Source: Eubacteriales bacterium (GTDB taxonomy: Bacteria; Bacillota; Clostridia; Lachnospirales; Lachnospiraceae). From it: a DNA stretch of 32,944 bases. The notes beneath the pieces are model-generated. The model worked only from the letters and a program-made list of their open reading frames with translations. It was not told the DNA's origin and ran no database searches. Shown here piece after piece: positions 1-8,667 of the stretch (positions are counted from its first letter, which is position 1; every line of letters starts with the position of its first letter). Made by a program: the position numbers and the translations under genes. The stretch lies in assembly GCA_030524715.1 (NCBI GenBank), contig JAUNGB010000060.1, forward strand, positions 1 through 32,944. Reading direction: 5' to 3'.

Positions 1-40
1 TCTTTGCCATGCCCTTCTTTGTGTTTTTAAGTTTCGTCAT
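1..40 (-). CDS. N-terminal end of an unidentified protein, cut by the window edge
   Basis: Only 13 codons are visible, reading MTKLKNTKKGMAK. The ATG is preceded by an AAGGGGAA ribosome binding site about 8 bases upstream, and a strong promoter lies further upstream at 118-146. The basic start could be the n-region of a signal peptide, but nothing more of the protein can be seen, so no function is proposed. Confidence 0.5.
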   Translation of the reverse strand, partial: MTKLKNTKKGMAK

Positions 41-117
41 GTTATAGTTCCCCTTTCCTTAATATAACTATTTCTTTTTGGGTAAAGATTCCTAGACATA
101 ATCTGTCCGTTATGGAT

Positions 118-146
118 AATATAGTTCTTTTCGGCCGGTTTGTCAA
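118..146 (-). promoter_or_regulatory. Sigma-A type promoter for the gene leaving the left edge
   Basis: On the minus strand a perfect TTGACA (141-146) is followed by a 17-base spacer and TATATT (118-123). The spacing and hexamers match the vegetative consensus. The 5' untranslated region would be about 70 bases. Confidence 0.75.
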
Positions 147-649
147 GAGAATTGGATGAAAATTTTACGATTTTTTTAAATTTCCTGAAATGGAAATTTT
201 ATCATTTTCTTTCTCCCGCCCTGGCAGAAACTATATTTAGTTTCTGTCGCCCGTACCAGTCCGCTCTGAACACAACATCATGTATTCATAGTCAATTCTC
301 CACTATATTTCTCATGTTTTCCGGTGTATCCAATGCGTGGCCGGAAGTTTTCCTTCTTTATAATATGTCTCCGATTTTGCATTGCCCTCCGACAGGACCG
401 CTCATCCGGGAATCAGGTTTCTATTGCCTCATATTCATTGATCATCGATACAGCTTCTCAGATATATTACAACATTTAATAATTTGTGCCCTTACTGCCG
501 CTTCATACTTTCAAGCATAAGCAGAATTTTTCTGTGTCTCACCGATACGCAGAACGGTGCAGGCCTGCCATCCTGTATGAGTGCCACAGTAAATTCATTT
601 TTTAGTTGTATCTCTATATCCTATCTTTGTCTTATCCTGTATCTCTTTT

Positions 650-734
650 CCAGACTCGCTCACGAATCTTGGTGCGGGATTCGGGTCATCTATGCTGACA
701 TAATCCCAACCCGAATCCCTGCACATCTGATATA
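650..734 (+). repeat. Dispersed structured repeat, copy A (partial)
   Basis: This copy shares the left half of the full element at 6952-7130: a CTTGGTGCGGGATTCGG segment, a short internal hairpin and the returning arm CCGAATCCCTGCAC, which folds back on GTGCGGGATTCGG with one bulge. It ends at CATCTGATATA, the end of the right-hand half of the full copy, so the middle appears deleted. Confidence 0.75.
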
Positions 735-779
735 CTTATTACTTCTATGCTTATTACTTCTATACTTATTGCTTCTTTA
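735..779. repeat. Three tandem copies of a 15-base unit
   Basis: The unit is CTTATTACTTCTATG. It occurs at 735, 750 and 765, the last copy being the most diverged. It abuts the dispersed repeat and lies just past the 3' end of glgP. No function is evident; it may be a replication-slippage product. Confidence 0.7.
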
Positions 780-803
780 TATTACTGCATTACTGCTTTT
801 CTC

Positions 804-3260
804 TTATTTCACATAAACCTTATCCAGATGCCAGATATCGTCTACATACTCCTGGATGGTTCTGTCTGAAGAGAACTTGCCGCTGCATGCTGTATTGAGG
901 ATAGCCATCTTAGCCCAGCGTTTTTCATCGCGGTATGCTTCTTCGATCTTCTTCTGCGCTTCTGCGTAGGATCGGAAGTCTGCCAGAATGAAATACTGGT
1001 CTGCGCGGTCGCAGTTCTTTGTATATAATAAGGAATCATACAGGTCGCGGAACAGCTCCGTATCATTGGAGAAGGTTCCGTTGATCAACTGCATCAGCAC
1101 TTTACGGATATCGCCGTCTGTATTGTAGATCACAGTCGGATCGTAGCCGCCGTTGTTTTCGTAGTTGATGACCTCATCGGAGCTTAAACCAAAGATCACT
1201 GCGTTTTCTGCGCCGACCTCTTCTACGATTTCCACGTTCGCGCCGTCCATGGTTCCGATGGTGATCGCGCCGTTGAGCATGAACTTCATGTTACCGGTAC
1301 CGGAAGCCTCTTTACTTGCAGTAGAAATCTGCTCGGATACATCTGCTGCCGCAAAGATCATCTCTGCATTGGATACGCGGTAGTTCTCAATAAATACAAC
1401 CTTCAGCTTGCCGTTAATGGAAGCGTCGTTGTTCACAACGTCCGCTACTGCATTAATCAGCTTGATGATCTTCTTTGCACGGTGATAGCCAGCGGACGCC
1501 TTAGCGCCGAAGATAAAGGTTCTCGGATAGAAATCCATCTCCGGATGCATCTTGATCTGGTCATACAGGTAAATAACGTGCAGGATATTCAGAAGCTGAC
1601 GTTTGTACTCATGAAGTCTCTTAACCTGAACGTCGAAGATAGAACGCGGATTTACCTCTACTCCGTTGTGCTCCAGGATATATTTTGCAAGGCGCACCTT
1701 GTTCTGATATTTGATATTCATGAATTCCTGCTGCGCTTTTTCATCATCAGCATAAATTGCAAGCTTCTTAAGCTGCGGAAGGTCTGTAACCCACTCAGAA
1801 CCAATATGGTCTGTGATCCAGTCTGCAAGAAGCTGGTTTCCATGAGCAAGGAAACGTCTCTGGGTAATACCGTTTGTCTTGTTGTTGAATTTCTCCGGCA
1901 TCATCTCATAGAAATCTTTCAGAGTTTCTTTCTTCAGGATTTCTGTATGAAGCTTTGCAACACCGTTTACAGAGTAGCCTGCAACGATTGCAAGATTTGC
2001 CATCTTAACCTGACCGTCATAAATAATTGCCATGTTTTTGATCTTTTCATAGTTTCCAGGATATTTAGCCTGTACTTCAATAATGAAACGACGGTTGATC
2101 TCTTCGATGATCTGGTAAATACGCGGAAGCAGTCTGGAAAACAGCTCGATAGGCCATTTCTCCAAAGCTTCTGCCATAATGGTGTGGTTGGTGTATGCGC
2201 AGCACTTTGTAGTAACTGCCCATGCCTGATCCCATCCAAGGCCCTCTTCGTCCATAAGGATACGCATCAGCTCTGCTACCGCTACGGTCGGATGTGTATC
2301 GTTCATCTGGAAGGTTACCTTCTCATGAAGCTTTGTGATATCGTCATGGCTCTTTTTATATTTTGCAATTGCTGCCTGCAGGCTGGCAGATACAAAGAAA
2401 TACTGCTGTTTCAGACGCAGTTCCTTACCTGCATAGTGGTTATCGTTAGGGTAAAGAACCTCTACGATGTTGCGGGCAAGGTTTTCCTGCTCAACGGCCT
2501 TATGATAATCGCCCTTGTCAAAGGAATCCAGACCGAAGTCTACGATCGGCTCTGCATCCCAGATACGGAGAGTATTTACGATCTTGTTGTTGTATCCAAC
2601 GATCGGCATATCATAAGGAACTGCTTTTACCGCCTGATATCCCTCATGGATAAATTTATTCTCGCCCTTGACCGGATCATATTCAACTCTTACATATCCG
2701 CCGAAATGTACTTCTTTTGCGTATTCCGGACGGCGCAGCTCAAACGGATATCCGTTCTTCAGCCAGTTATCCGGAACCTCTAACTGGAAGCCGTCCTTGA
2801 TCTGCTGTTTGAACATACCGTAACGGTAACGGATACCGCAGCCATACGCACAATAGTTCAGGGTTGCAAGAGAATCCAGGAAACATGCTGCCAGACGTCC
2901 CAGACCGCCGTTTCCAAGGGCCGGATCCGGCTCCTGGTCTTCGATCACATTAAGATCAAGTCCCAGCTCGTCAAGAGCTTCCTTAACCTCGTTGTACGCA
3001 GTAAGGTTGATCAGATTGTTTCCAAGTGCGCGGCCCATCAGAAATTCCATGGACATGTAGTAAACAATCTTCGGATCCTGTTTTTCATAGGCCTTCTGTG
3101 TTTCCAGCCAGTTATCAATGATAACGTCTTTAACAGTGTAGCTTACTGCCTGGAAGATCTGCTCCTGTGTTGCTTCCTCTAAAGTTTTGCGGTAAAGAAA
3201 CTTTACATTTTCTTTTACGCTCTCTTTAAATGCTTCCTTCTTAAACTGCTTATCAATCAT
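804..3260 (-). CDS. glgP: Glycogen/starch phosphorylase
   Basis: An 818-residue cytoplasmic enzyme that phosphorolyses alpha-1,4-glucan ends to glucose-1-phosphate. Length and sequence fit GT35 phosphorylases throughout: the N-terminal QDPKIVYYMSMEFLMGR segment, NGGLGRLAACFLDSLA, and the C-terminal pyridoxal-phosphate region EASGTGNMKFMLNG, whose Lys binds the cofactor. The ATG start has an AGGAGG site upstream. The gene begins 31 bases after the ileS stop on the same strand, so it may be read from the ileS promoter as well as any of its own; I see no strong promoter in the gap. Functional coupling to ileS is not expected, so co-transcription is only positional inference. No motif is missing. 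Confidence 0.97.
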   Translation of the reverse strand: MIDKQFKKEAFKESVKENVKFLYRKTLEEATQEQIFQAVSYTVKDVIIDNWLETQKAYEKQDPKIVYYMSMEFLMGRALGNNLINLTAYNEVKEALDELGLDLNVIEDQEPDPALGNGGLGRLAACFLDSLATLNYCAYGCGIRYRYGMFKQQIKDGFQLEVPDNWLKNGYPFELRRPEYAKEVHFGGYVRVEYDPVKGENKFIHEGYQAVKAVPYDMPIVGYNNKIVNTLRIWDAEPIVDFGLDSFDKGDYHKAVEQENLARNIVEVLYPNDNHYAGKELRLKQQYFFVSASLQAAIAKYKKSHDDITKLHEKVTFQMNDTHPTVAVAELMRILMDEEGLGWDQAWAVTTKCCAYTNHTIMAEALEKWPIELFSRLLPRIYQIIEEINRRFIIEVQAKYPGNYEKIKNMAIIYDGQVKMANLAIVAGYSVNGVAKLHTEILKKETLKDFYEMMPEKFNNKTNGITQRRFLAHGNQLLADWITDHIGSEWVTDLPQLKKLAIYADDEKAQQEFMNIKYQNKVRLAKYILEHNGVEVNPRSIFDVQVKRLHEYKRQLLNILHVIYLYDQIKMHPEMDFYPRTFIFGAKASAGYHRAKKIIKLINAVADVVNNDASINGKLKVVFIENYRVSNAEMIFAAADVSEQISTASKEASGTGNMKFMLNGAITIGTMDGANVEIVEEVGAENAVIFGLSSDEVINYENNGGYDPTVIYNTDGDIRKVLMQLINGTFSNDTELFRDLYDSLLYTKNCDRADQYFILADFRSYAEAQKKIEEAYRDEKRWAKMAILNTACSGKFSSDRTIQEYVDDIWHLDKVYVK

Positions 3261-3291
3261 TCCTTGTCCTCCTAATAATTCAGGAACTTTC

Positions 3292-6200
3292 CTATAAACG
3301 GGAAACTCCCATGGTTACCTTTTCTTTATTGATATTCCAATCCTTTACATAACCGTCGGTTTCGCCCAGAATTACCTTTTCTGCAAGTACCTCTGCCATA
3401 ATCTCATCCTGATGCTTTTTCATAAGATCGATGATCTTATCATTATCTTTTACGTAAATGCAAATCTTATCCATCACCTCAAAGCCGGCTTCTTTTCTCA
3501 TAGTCTGTACCTTGCTGATGATTTCACGGACAAAACCTTCTTCAATTAATTCCGGAGTCAGGTTGGTATCCAGAACAACTGATGTTTCATTGTTGCTTTC
3601 TGTTACATAACCCTCTGTCTGCGCTGTCTCGATAAGTAAGTCTTCCTCCGCTAAATCTACTTTATTTCCATCGATATCCAGTGAAAGGACACCTGTAGAT
3701 TTCAATTCTTTCATTGCCTTGCTGCCGTCGATCTCGGAAAGAGCCTTGCGGATGCCTCCTAAAAGCTTACCGTATTTCGGCCCTACTGTACGCAGCTGCG
3801 GCTTGAAGCTGTAGGAAATAAAGGATTCTACATCATTTGCAAATTTTACTTCTTTTACATTCAGCTCGTCTGCAATGATATCTGTAAAGAATTTGTCCAT
3901 TTCCTTTTCTGCTTTTACATACATAGTTCCGATGGGCTGGCGGTTCTTGATGTTTGCCGTATTTCTGGCAGCACGTCCGAGAACTACGATTTCCAGCAGC
4001 TCTTCCATATTTGCTTCCAGCTCCTTGTCGATCCATTCTTCCTTCACCGTCGGGAAGTCGCACAGATGGATACTTTCAGGAGCATCTTTATCGATGCTTC
4101 TTACAAGGTTCTGGTAAATATCTTCTGTCATAAACGGAATCATCGGCGCTGCAGTCTTTGCCACAGTGACCAATGCCGTATACAAAGTCATGTATGCGTT
4201 GATCTTATCACTCTCCATGCCCTTTGCCCAGAAACGCTCACGGCTTCTTCTGACATACCAGTTGCTCATTTCATCCACAAAATCCTGCAGCGCTCTGGCG
4301 CTTTCCGGGATCCTGTAGTTTGCAAGATTATCGTCCACTGTCTTTACCAGGGAATTCAGCCTGCTCAAAAGCCACTTGTCCATTACCGGGAGCTTTTCAT
4401 AGTCCAGAGTATATTTTGTCGCGTCGAATTTGTCAATATCTGCATACAAAACAAAGAACGCATAAGTATTCCAAAGGGTGTTCATAAACTTACGCTGTCC
4501 TTCCACTACGGCCTTGCCATGGAAACGGTTGGGCAGCCACGGAGCGCTGTTAATATAGAAGTACCAGCGGATCGCGTCTGCGCCGTACTTCTCCAGCGCG
4601 TCAAACGGATCAACGGCATTTCCCTTGGATTTGCTCATCTTCTGTCCGTTTTCATCCTGTACATGCCCCAGAACGATAACATTCTTATACGGAGCTTTGT
4701 TAAAGATCAACGTAGAGATCGCCAGCAGGGAATAGAACCATCCTCGCGTCTGGTCTACCGCTTCCGAAATAAAATCTGCCGGGAACTGCTGCTCGAACAG
4801 GTCTTTATTTTCAAACGGATAATGATGCTGTGCAAAAGGCATTGCGCCGGAGTCAAACCAGCAGTCGATTACCTCGGGAACACGATGCATTTCTTTGCCG
4901 CACTTGGGACATTTAATAGTCACCGCGTCAATATACGGGCGATGAAGCTCAATATCATCCGGGCAGTTGTCGGACATGGATTTCAGTTCTTCCCTGCTTC
5001 CGATGGAATGCATATGCCCGCAGTCGTCGCATACCCATACGTTCAGAGGTGTTCCCCAGTAACGGTTACGGCTGATGCCCCAGTCCTGGACGTTTTCCAG
5101 CCAGTCGCCGAAACGTCCCTTGCCAATGCTCTCCGGAATCCAGTTGATGGTATTGTTATTGCGGATCAAATCTTCCTTTACGGCTGTCATCTTGATGAAC
5201 CAGGATTCTCTTGCATAGTAGATAAGCGGGGTATCGCATCTCCAGCAATGAGGATAGCTGTGCTCAAACTTCGGAGCGTCATACAGAAGCCCTCTGTCCT
5301 CCAGGTTCTGAAGGATCGGCATATCTGCTTTTTTACAGAAGGTTCCCGCCCAGTCTGTTTCCTCGGTCATCTCGCCCTTTTCATTTACAAGCTGTACAAA
5401 CGGCAGTCCGTAGCGGCGTCCGACCTGCGCGTCGTCTTCGCCGAAGGCTGGCGCGATATGAACGACGCCGGTACCGTCTGTCAATGTTACGTAATCTGCG
5501 CAGGTCACATAGAAAGCCTTCTGTGTAACCTTTGCAAAGGTAAACAGCGGTTCGTATTCTTTAAATTCCAGATCTTTTCCCGTATAGGATTCAAGGATCT
5601 CCACATCCTCGCCCAGTACCTTTTCCACAAGGGCATGAGCCATGTAGTAAACCTTCTCATCCTTCAGATTCTTAACTTTTACATATTCTTCTCTCGGGTT
5701 TACGCACAATGCGACGTTGGACGGCAATGTCCACGGCGTCGTCGTCCATGCCAGGAAATAAGCGTCCTCTCCTGCCACCTTAAAGCGCACTACTGCAGAA
5801 CGTTCCTTTACGTCCTTATAGCCCTGCGCTACCTCGTGGCTGGAAAGAGGCGTCCCGCACCTTGGACAATATGGCACGATCTTATAGCCCTTATATAAGA
5901 GTCCTTTTTCCCAGATCTGTTTCAGCGCCCACCACTCAGATTCAATATAATCATTATGGTAGGTTACATATGGGTGATCCATATCCGCCCAGAAACCAAC
6001 GGTATTGGAAAAATCCTCCCACATCCCCTTGTATTTCCAGACGCTTTCTTTACAATGGTTGATAAACGGCTCCAGACCATACTGCTCGATCTGTTCCTTG
6101 CCGTCCAGGCCAAGCATTTTCTCTACTTCCAGTTCAACAGGAAGACCGTGCGTATCCCAGCCAGCCTTACGCGGAACCATATATCCTTTCATGGTACGGT

Positions 6201-6411
6201 ATCTGGGGATCATATCCTTAATAACACGGGTCAGTACATGGCCGATATGCGGCTTGCCATTTGCTGTAGGCGGACCGTCATAAAAGGTGTAAGTCTCGCC
6301 GTCTTTGCGGTTTTCCATACTTTTTTCAAAGATATGGTTTTCTTTCCAGAATTTTTCAACTTTTTTTTCACGATCCACAAAATTCAGGTTCGTGTCTACT
6401 TTCTGGTACAC
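3292..6411 (-). CDS. ileS: Isoleucyl-tRNA synthetase, long (type 2-like) form
   Basis: A class Ia aminoacyl-tRNA synthetase charging tRNA-Ile, 1039 residues. The HIGH motif appears as KPHIGHV near residue 57 and KMSKS as GQKMSKSKGN near residue 600. Several Cys pairs (CPRCGTPL, CWRCD, CDDCGH, CPKCGKEMH) are likely zinc ligands. The length is nearer to the IleS2/eukaryote-like class than to the roughly 920-residue type 1 enzymes. The start is GTG, placed by a GGAGGG site 8 bases upstream and conserved sequence from the first residues (YQKVDTNLNFVDREKKVEKFW). Expression should be controlled by the T-box leader at 6570-6872 from the promoter at 6879-6908. From family knowledge, type 2 enzymes tend to be less sensitive to mupirocin; this class assignment is by length and feel only. 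Confidence 0.97.
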   Translation of the reverse strand: MYQKVDTNLNFVDREKKVEKFWKENHIFEKSMENRKDGETYTFYDGPPTANGKPHIGHVLTRVIKDMIPRYRTMKGYMVPRKAGWDTHGLPVELEVEKMLGLDGKEQIEQYGLEPFINHCKESVWKYKGMWEDFSNTVGFWADMDHPYVTYHNDYIESEWWALKQIWEKGLLYKGYKIVPYCPRCGTPLSSHEVAQGYKDVKERSAVVRFKVAGEDAYFLAWTTTPWTLPSNVALCVNPREEYVKVKNLKDEKVYYMAHALVEKVLGEDVEILESYTGKDLEFKEYEPLFTFAKVTQKAFYVTCADYVTLTDGTGVVHIAPAFGEDDAQVGRRYGLPFVQLVNEKGEMTEETDWAGTFCKKADMPILQNLEDRGLLYDAPKFEHSYPHCWRCDTPLIYYARESWFIKMTAVKEDLIRNNNTINWIPESIGKGRFGDWLENVQDWGISRNRYWGTPLNVWVCDDCGHMHSIGSREELKSMSDNCPDDIELHRPYIDAVTIKCPKCGKEMHRVPEVIDCWFDSGAMPFAQHHYPFENKDLFEQQFPADFISEAVDQTRGWFYSLLAISTLIFNKAPYKNVIVLGHVQDENGQKMSKSKGNAVDPFDALEKYGADAIRWYFYINSAPWLPNRFHGKAVVEGQRKFMNTLWNTYAFFVLYADIDKFDATKYTLDYEKLPVMDKWLLSRLNSLVKTVDDNLANYRIPESARALQDFVDEMSNWYVRRSRERFWAKGMESDKINAYMTLYTALVTVAKTAAPMIPFMTEDIYQNLVRSIDKDAPESIHLCDFPTVKEEWIDKELEANMEELLEIVVLGRAARNTANIKNRQPIGTMYVKAEKEMDKFFTDIIADELNVKEVKFANDVESFISYSFKPQLRTVGPKYGKLLGGIRKALSEIDGSKAMKELKSTGVLSLDIDGNKVDLAEEDLLIETAQTEGYVTESNNETSVVLDTNLTPELIEEGFVREIISKVQTMRKEAGFEVMDKICIYVKDNDKIIDLMKKHQDEIMAEVLAEKVILGETDGYVKDWNINKEKVTMGVSRL

Positions 6412-6437
6412 AGCTTTTCCCTCCTAAATTTATATTT

Positions 6438-6488
6438 TCAAGACTCGCCGCAAATCTTGGTGCGGGAGTCATCTTACCTCTGATATAT
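6438..6488 (+). repeat. Dispersed structured repeat, copy B (truncated) in the ileS leader
   Basis: A short form of the dispersed element: AAGACTCGCCGCAAATCTTGG, GTGCGGGAGTCAT and then CTGATATAT, matching the start and end of the full copy at 6952-7130 with most of the middle missing. It lies between the T-box terminator and the GTG start of ileS, so it is transcribed in the ileS mRNA. Confidence 0.65.
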
Positions 6489-6569
6489 CCGTCAGATTCT
6501 TCCGGATATTTTTACTTCACAGGAAACCGCTTTGTTCTCAGAACAACACGGAGTACTTTCCTGTGAAAT

Positions 6570-6601
6570 AAAAAAGCTTCCGTCCGTAAAAGGACGAAAG
6601 C
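6570..6601 (-). terminator. T-box regulatory terminator
   Basis: On the minus strand GCTTTCGTCC, a short loop, and GGACGGAAGC (6601-6576) form a hairpin followed by TTTTTTATTT. The 5' TTCGTCC arm is the segment that pairs with the T-box bulge in the antiterminator state. Confidence 0.9.
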
Positions 6602-6872
6602 ATATTTACACATTCGCAACCACCTGTTACAACATACGGGCATACTATTGCCGATACATGCTCCCTGTAACGGTGGAATTACCGTCAATTCCTACACACA
6701 CCTGCTGCCTTTCCATTGGGATCCATTGGGGTCAGGATGCTTTTCAGAAATGAAACTCCGGAGTGATTTTCTGCTGAACCTACTCGCACCGGGCTTCCAC
6801 CTCCCCCGGCTCGCTTTGCCTTTCAGACACAGCATACTGTCTCCATCACAGTCTTTTTCATATTTCGTGTGT
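6570..6872 (-). promoter_or_regulatory. T-box riboswitch leader of ileS
   Basis: A tRNA-sensing leader read on the minus strand. Stem I includes the GAAGCCCGGTGCGAGTAGG segment typical of T-boxes. The probable specifier codon is ATC (Ile) at 6767-6765, preceded by a run of A and followed by A, next to ACTCCGGAGT. The T-box bulge region is AACAGGTGGTTGCGAA (about 6612-6628), a variant of the AGGGTGGNACCGCG consensus, directly before the terminator hairpin. Uncharged tRNA-Ile should favour antitermination and ileS expression. The Ile specifier agrees with the gene downstream. Confidence 0.9.
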
Positions 6873-6878
6873 TGCTTT

Positions 6879-6908
6879 ATTATAAGGGCTTGAAAATCTA
6901 TATGTCAA
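6879..6908 (-). promoter_or_regulatory. Promoter of ileS
   Basis: A perfect TTGACA (6903-6908) and a perfect TATAAT (6879-6884) on the minus strand are separated by 18 bases. Transcription would start near 6872, at the 5' end of the T-box leader. This is the strongest promoter visible in the window. Confidence 0.85.
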
Positions 6909-6951
6909 GTGTTTTTTTTCATAAGCGATATCTGATGATTTGCCATTACTG

Positions 6952-7130
6952 TTCAAGACTTGCGAGCGAGTCTTGGTGCGGGATTCGGGTCAGCTACGCT
7001 GACATAATTCCAAACCGAATCCCTGCACATCCTCACGGAACGTATATCAGATGTGGGATTAAATCCCGCCACTGATACAAATTTGTTAATCACCGCCTAT
7101 AGCGGCGGGAGTCATTCCACATCTGATATA
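6952..7130 (+). repeat. Dispersed structured repeat, copy C (full-length)
   Basis: About 180 bases with two folding halves. The left half has GTGCGGGATTCGG pairing with CCGAATCCCTGCAC around an inner GTCAGC-TAC-GCTGAC hairpin. The right half is bounded by a perfect 14-base inverted repeat, TATATCAGATGTGG (7043-7056) with CCACATCTGATATA (7117-7130), enclosing smaller hairpins such as CCGCC-TATAG-CGGCGG and ACAAATTTGT. It lies between the divergent ileS and dacA promoters. No coding potential is seen. Confidence 0.85.
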
Positions 7131-7173
7131 TAGAAATTTAATAAGTCAGGGAGTGGCTTTCAAATAAAAATGA

Positions 7174-7182
7174 TGTTATAAT
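7174..7182 (+). promoter_or_regulatory. Extended -10 promoter of the carboxypeptidase gene
   Basis: TGTTATAAT gives a perfect TATAAT (7177-7182) with the TGn extension. The -35 region 17 bases upstream (TGGCTT) is weak, which is common for extended -10 promoters. The 5' untranslated region would be about 70 bases. Confidence 0.5.
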
Positions 7183-7259
7183 TATCTGCGAAAGCGGAAA
7201 TAATTTACAGGTAAATAGTAATTACTTACGAATTACTTACAAATGAAGGGTTGTTGAAT

Positions 7260-8513
7260 ATGTTTAGAAAAAAATTTTTACGTCTGGCGGTCTGCGCCGT
7301 CCTTTGTACATGTATGCTGACCGGCCAGCCATATGGCCTTTATGCGGCCTCAGATACTTCGGCGTCAGACACTTCCGGCACGGGAACGGCTGCCGCCACG
7401 CCCACGCCGGAGAACCATACGCAGGCTTATAATGAAGCGGCAGATACCGATGCAATAGAAGGATGGCCCGAAGGTCCTAAGATCGAAGCGGAATCCGCCA
7501 TTCTTATGGATGTGGTCACCGAAGCGGTCTTATATTCCAAGAATGCGGACAAACAGCAGTATCCCGCCAGCATTACCAAGATCATGACCGCTCTCTTAGC
7601 CTGTGAAAATCTTGATATGAACGGCAGTATGGTCGTCTCCGAAAGCGCCGCTTACGGTATTGAACCGGGAAGTTCCACAATCTATGCAGAGACGGACGAA
7701 CAGCTTACTTATGAACAGGCAATGATGGGGCTTATGCTGGAATCAGCCAATGAAATGGCTCTCGCCCTTGCGGAGGAAACCTCCGGCTCCACCAAGAAGT
7801 TTGTCGAACTTATGAACCGGCGCGCCGCACAGTTAGGATGCACCAACACGCACTTTAACAATCCTAACGGATTGCCGGATGAAACCCACTATACCACGGC
7901 AAATGATATGGCAAAAATCGCAAAAGCGGCCTGGTTTAATCCTCTGTTCCGTAAATTTGTCACAGAGGACTACTATGAAATTCCGCCTACAAATAAGCAG
8001 CCTGAAACGAGATACCTTTTAAACCACCATAAAATGATGGCAGGCCGGGAATATGCTTATGACGGTGTTCTCGGAGGAAAAACCGGATACACGGATGTTG
8101 CAGGAAGCACGCTGGTCACCTACGCCAAAAGAGGAAACACGATCTTAATGGCCGTTGTTCTGAAATCCATAAACGGAGCTTATTCCGACACTGCCGCGCT
8201 TCTGGATTACGGATTTAACTGTTTTGAGAAAAAAGACCTGAATCTGGACAAAGAACCTGTTCCTGTAAAGAACCTGCCCTCTGAGAAATATATCCTCAAA
8301 AATTGCGGGAACACCTTCCCCTTCTACTATCAGAGACGGGTTTATGTTACGGTTCCCGTAGGAACAGATGTCTCAAGCCTTGCAAAAAGACAGGCCGTGC
8401 TCTTTAACTCCGTGGGCCCGCTCCGTATGAAAAGCAAATATTACTTCAATAAACAAATGGTCGGATGGGGAATGCAGTACGAAAGGAGTATCCTTACGGA
8501 TCTCCTTCTGTAG
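7260..8513 (+). CDS. D-alanyl-D-alanine carboxypeptidase (low-molecular-weight PBP)
   Basis: A 417-residue exported serine carboxypeptidase (peptidase S11) that trims the terminal D-Ala of peptidoglycan stem peptides. Residues 1-30 form a signal peptide (basic MFRKKFLR, hydrophobic core, ending near LYAAS). The catalytic motifs are all present: SITK at Ser104-Lys107, SAN at 162-164 and KTG at 274-276. After the catalytic domain comes a beta-rich C-terminal domain like PBP5 domain II. A clear amphipathic anchor helix is not obvious at the end (ERSILTDLLL is short). The ATG at 7260 was chosen because GAAGGG lies 9 bases upstream; a TTG nine bases earlier is less likely. It is monocistronic, ended by the terminator at 8519-8558. 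Confidence 0.93.
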   Translation: MFRKKFLRLAVCAVLCTCMLTGQPYGLYAASDTSASDTSGTGTAAATPTPENHTQAYNEAADTDAIEGWPEGPKIEAESAILMDVVTEAVLYSKNADKQQYPASITKIMTALLACENLDMNGSMVVSESAAYGIEPGSSTIYAETDEQLTYEQAMMGLMLESANEMALALAEETSGSTKKFVELMNRRAAQLGCTNTHFNNPNGLPDETHYTTANDMAKIAKAAWFNPLFRKFVTEDYYEIPPTNKQPETRYLLNHHKMMAGREYAYDGVLGGKTGYTDVAGSTLVTYAKRGNTILMAVVLKSINGAYSDTAALLDYGFNCFEKKDLNLDKEPVPVKNLPSEKYILKNCGNTFPFYYQRRVYVTVPVGTDVSSLAKRQAVLFNSVGPLRMKSKYYFNKQMVGWGMQYERSILTDLLL

Positions 8514-8518
8514 ATAAT

Positions 8519-8558
8519 CGAACTGCCAGGGAAATGCTTACCTGGCAGTTCGATTTTT
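8519..8558 (+). terminator. Intrinsic terminator of the carboxypeptidase gene
   Basis: A perfect 12-base stem, CGAACTGCCAGG with CCTGGCAGTTCG, around a 10-base loop, followed by ATTTTTCT. It begins five bases after the stop codon. Confidence 0.9.
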
Positions 8559-8667
8559 CTCTGATTTCTCTGTTATTTTTCTTTGATTCTTCTCTGGTTT
8601 TTCTTCGGTTTTTCCTTGATTCTTCTTTAATTTTTCGCTGCTCTTTCCCTGAATTTTCTCTTGCAGT
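8559..8667. repeat. Degenerate pyrimidine-rich tract between convergent genes
   Basis: The plus strand is a run of imperfect TTTTTCTTTGATTCTTCT-like units (GA-rich on minus) lying past the exonuclease stop. It is low-complexity and shows no gene. It may be an eroded extension of the lysine/arginine-rich exonuclease tail. Confidence 0.5.

Larger units (their letters stand above)
147..803. other. Long intergenic stretch between two minus-strand genes
   Basis: About 650 bases with no convincing gene. The open frames here lack ribosome binding sites and encode low-complexity Leu/Ser/Phe-rich peptides. The stretch holds one copy of the dispersed structured repeat (650-734) and a 15-base tandem repeat (735-779). 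I see no clear intrinsic terminator after glgP. Confidence 0.6.

Noticed and set aside
735-779. The short tandem repeat as a CRISPR array
   Set aside because: Units are 15 bases with no spacers and no cas genes are present. No CRISPR array was seen anywhere in the window.
140-816. Two overlapping plus-strand frames left of glgP
   Set aside because: No ribosome binding sites, low-complexity products, and the second runs across the dispersed and tandem repeats.
1482-2783. A 433-codon open frame opposite glgP
   Set aside because: It lies wholly antisense to a well-supported enzyme, has no ribosome binding site, and its Cys/Val/Leu-rich product fits a codon-bias shadow.
4066-5898. A 610-codon open frame opposite ileS
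   Set aside because: Antisense to conserved ileS sequence including the HIGH-to-KMSKS region; composition is that of reversed complementary codons and no known domain is visible.
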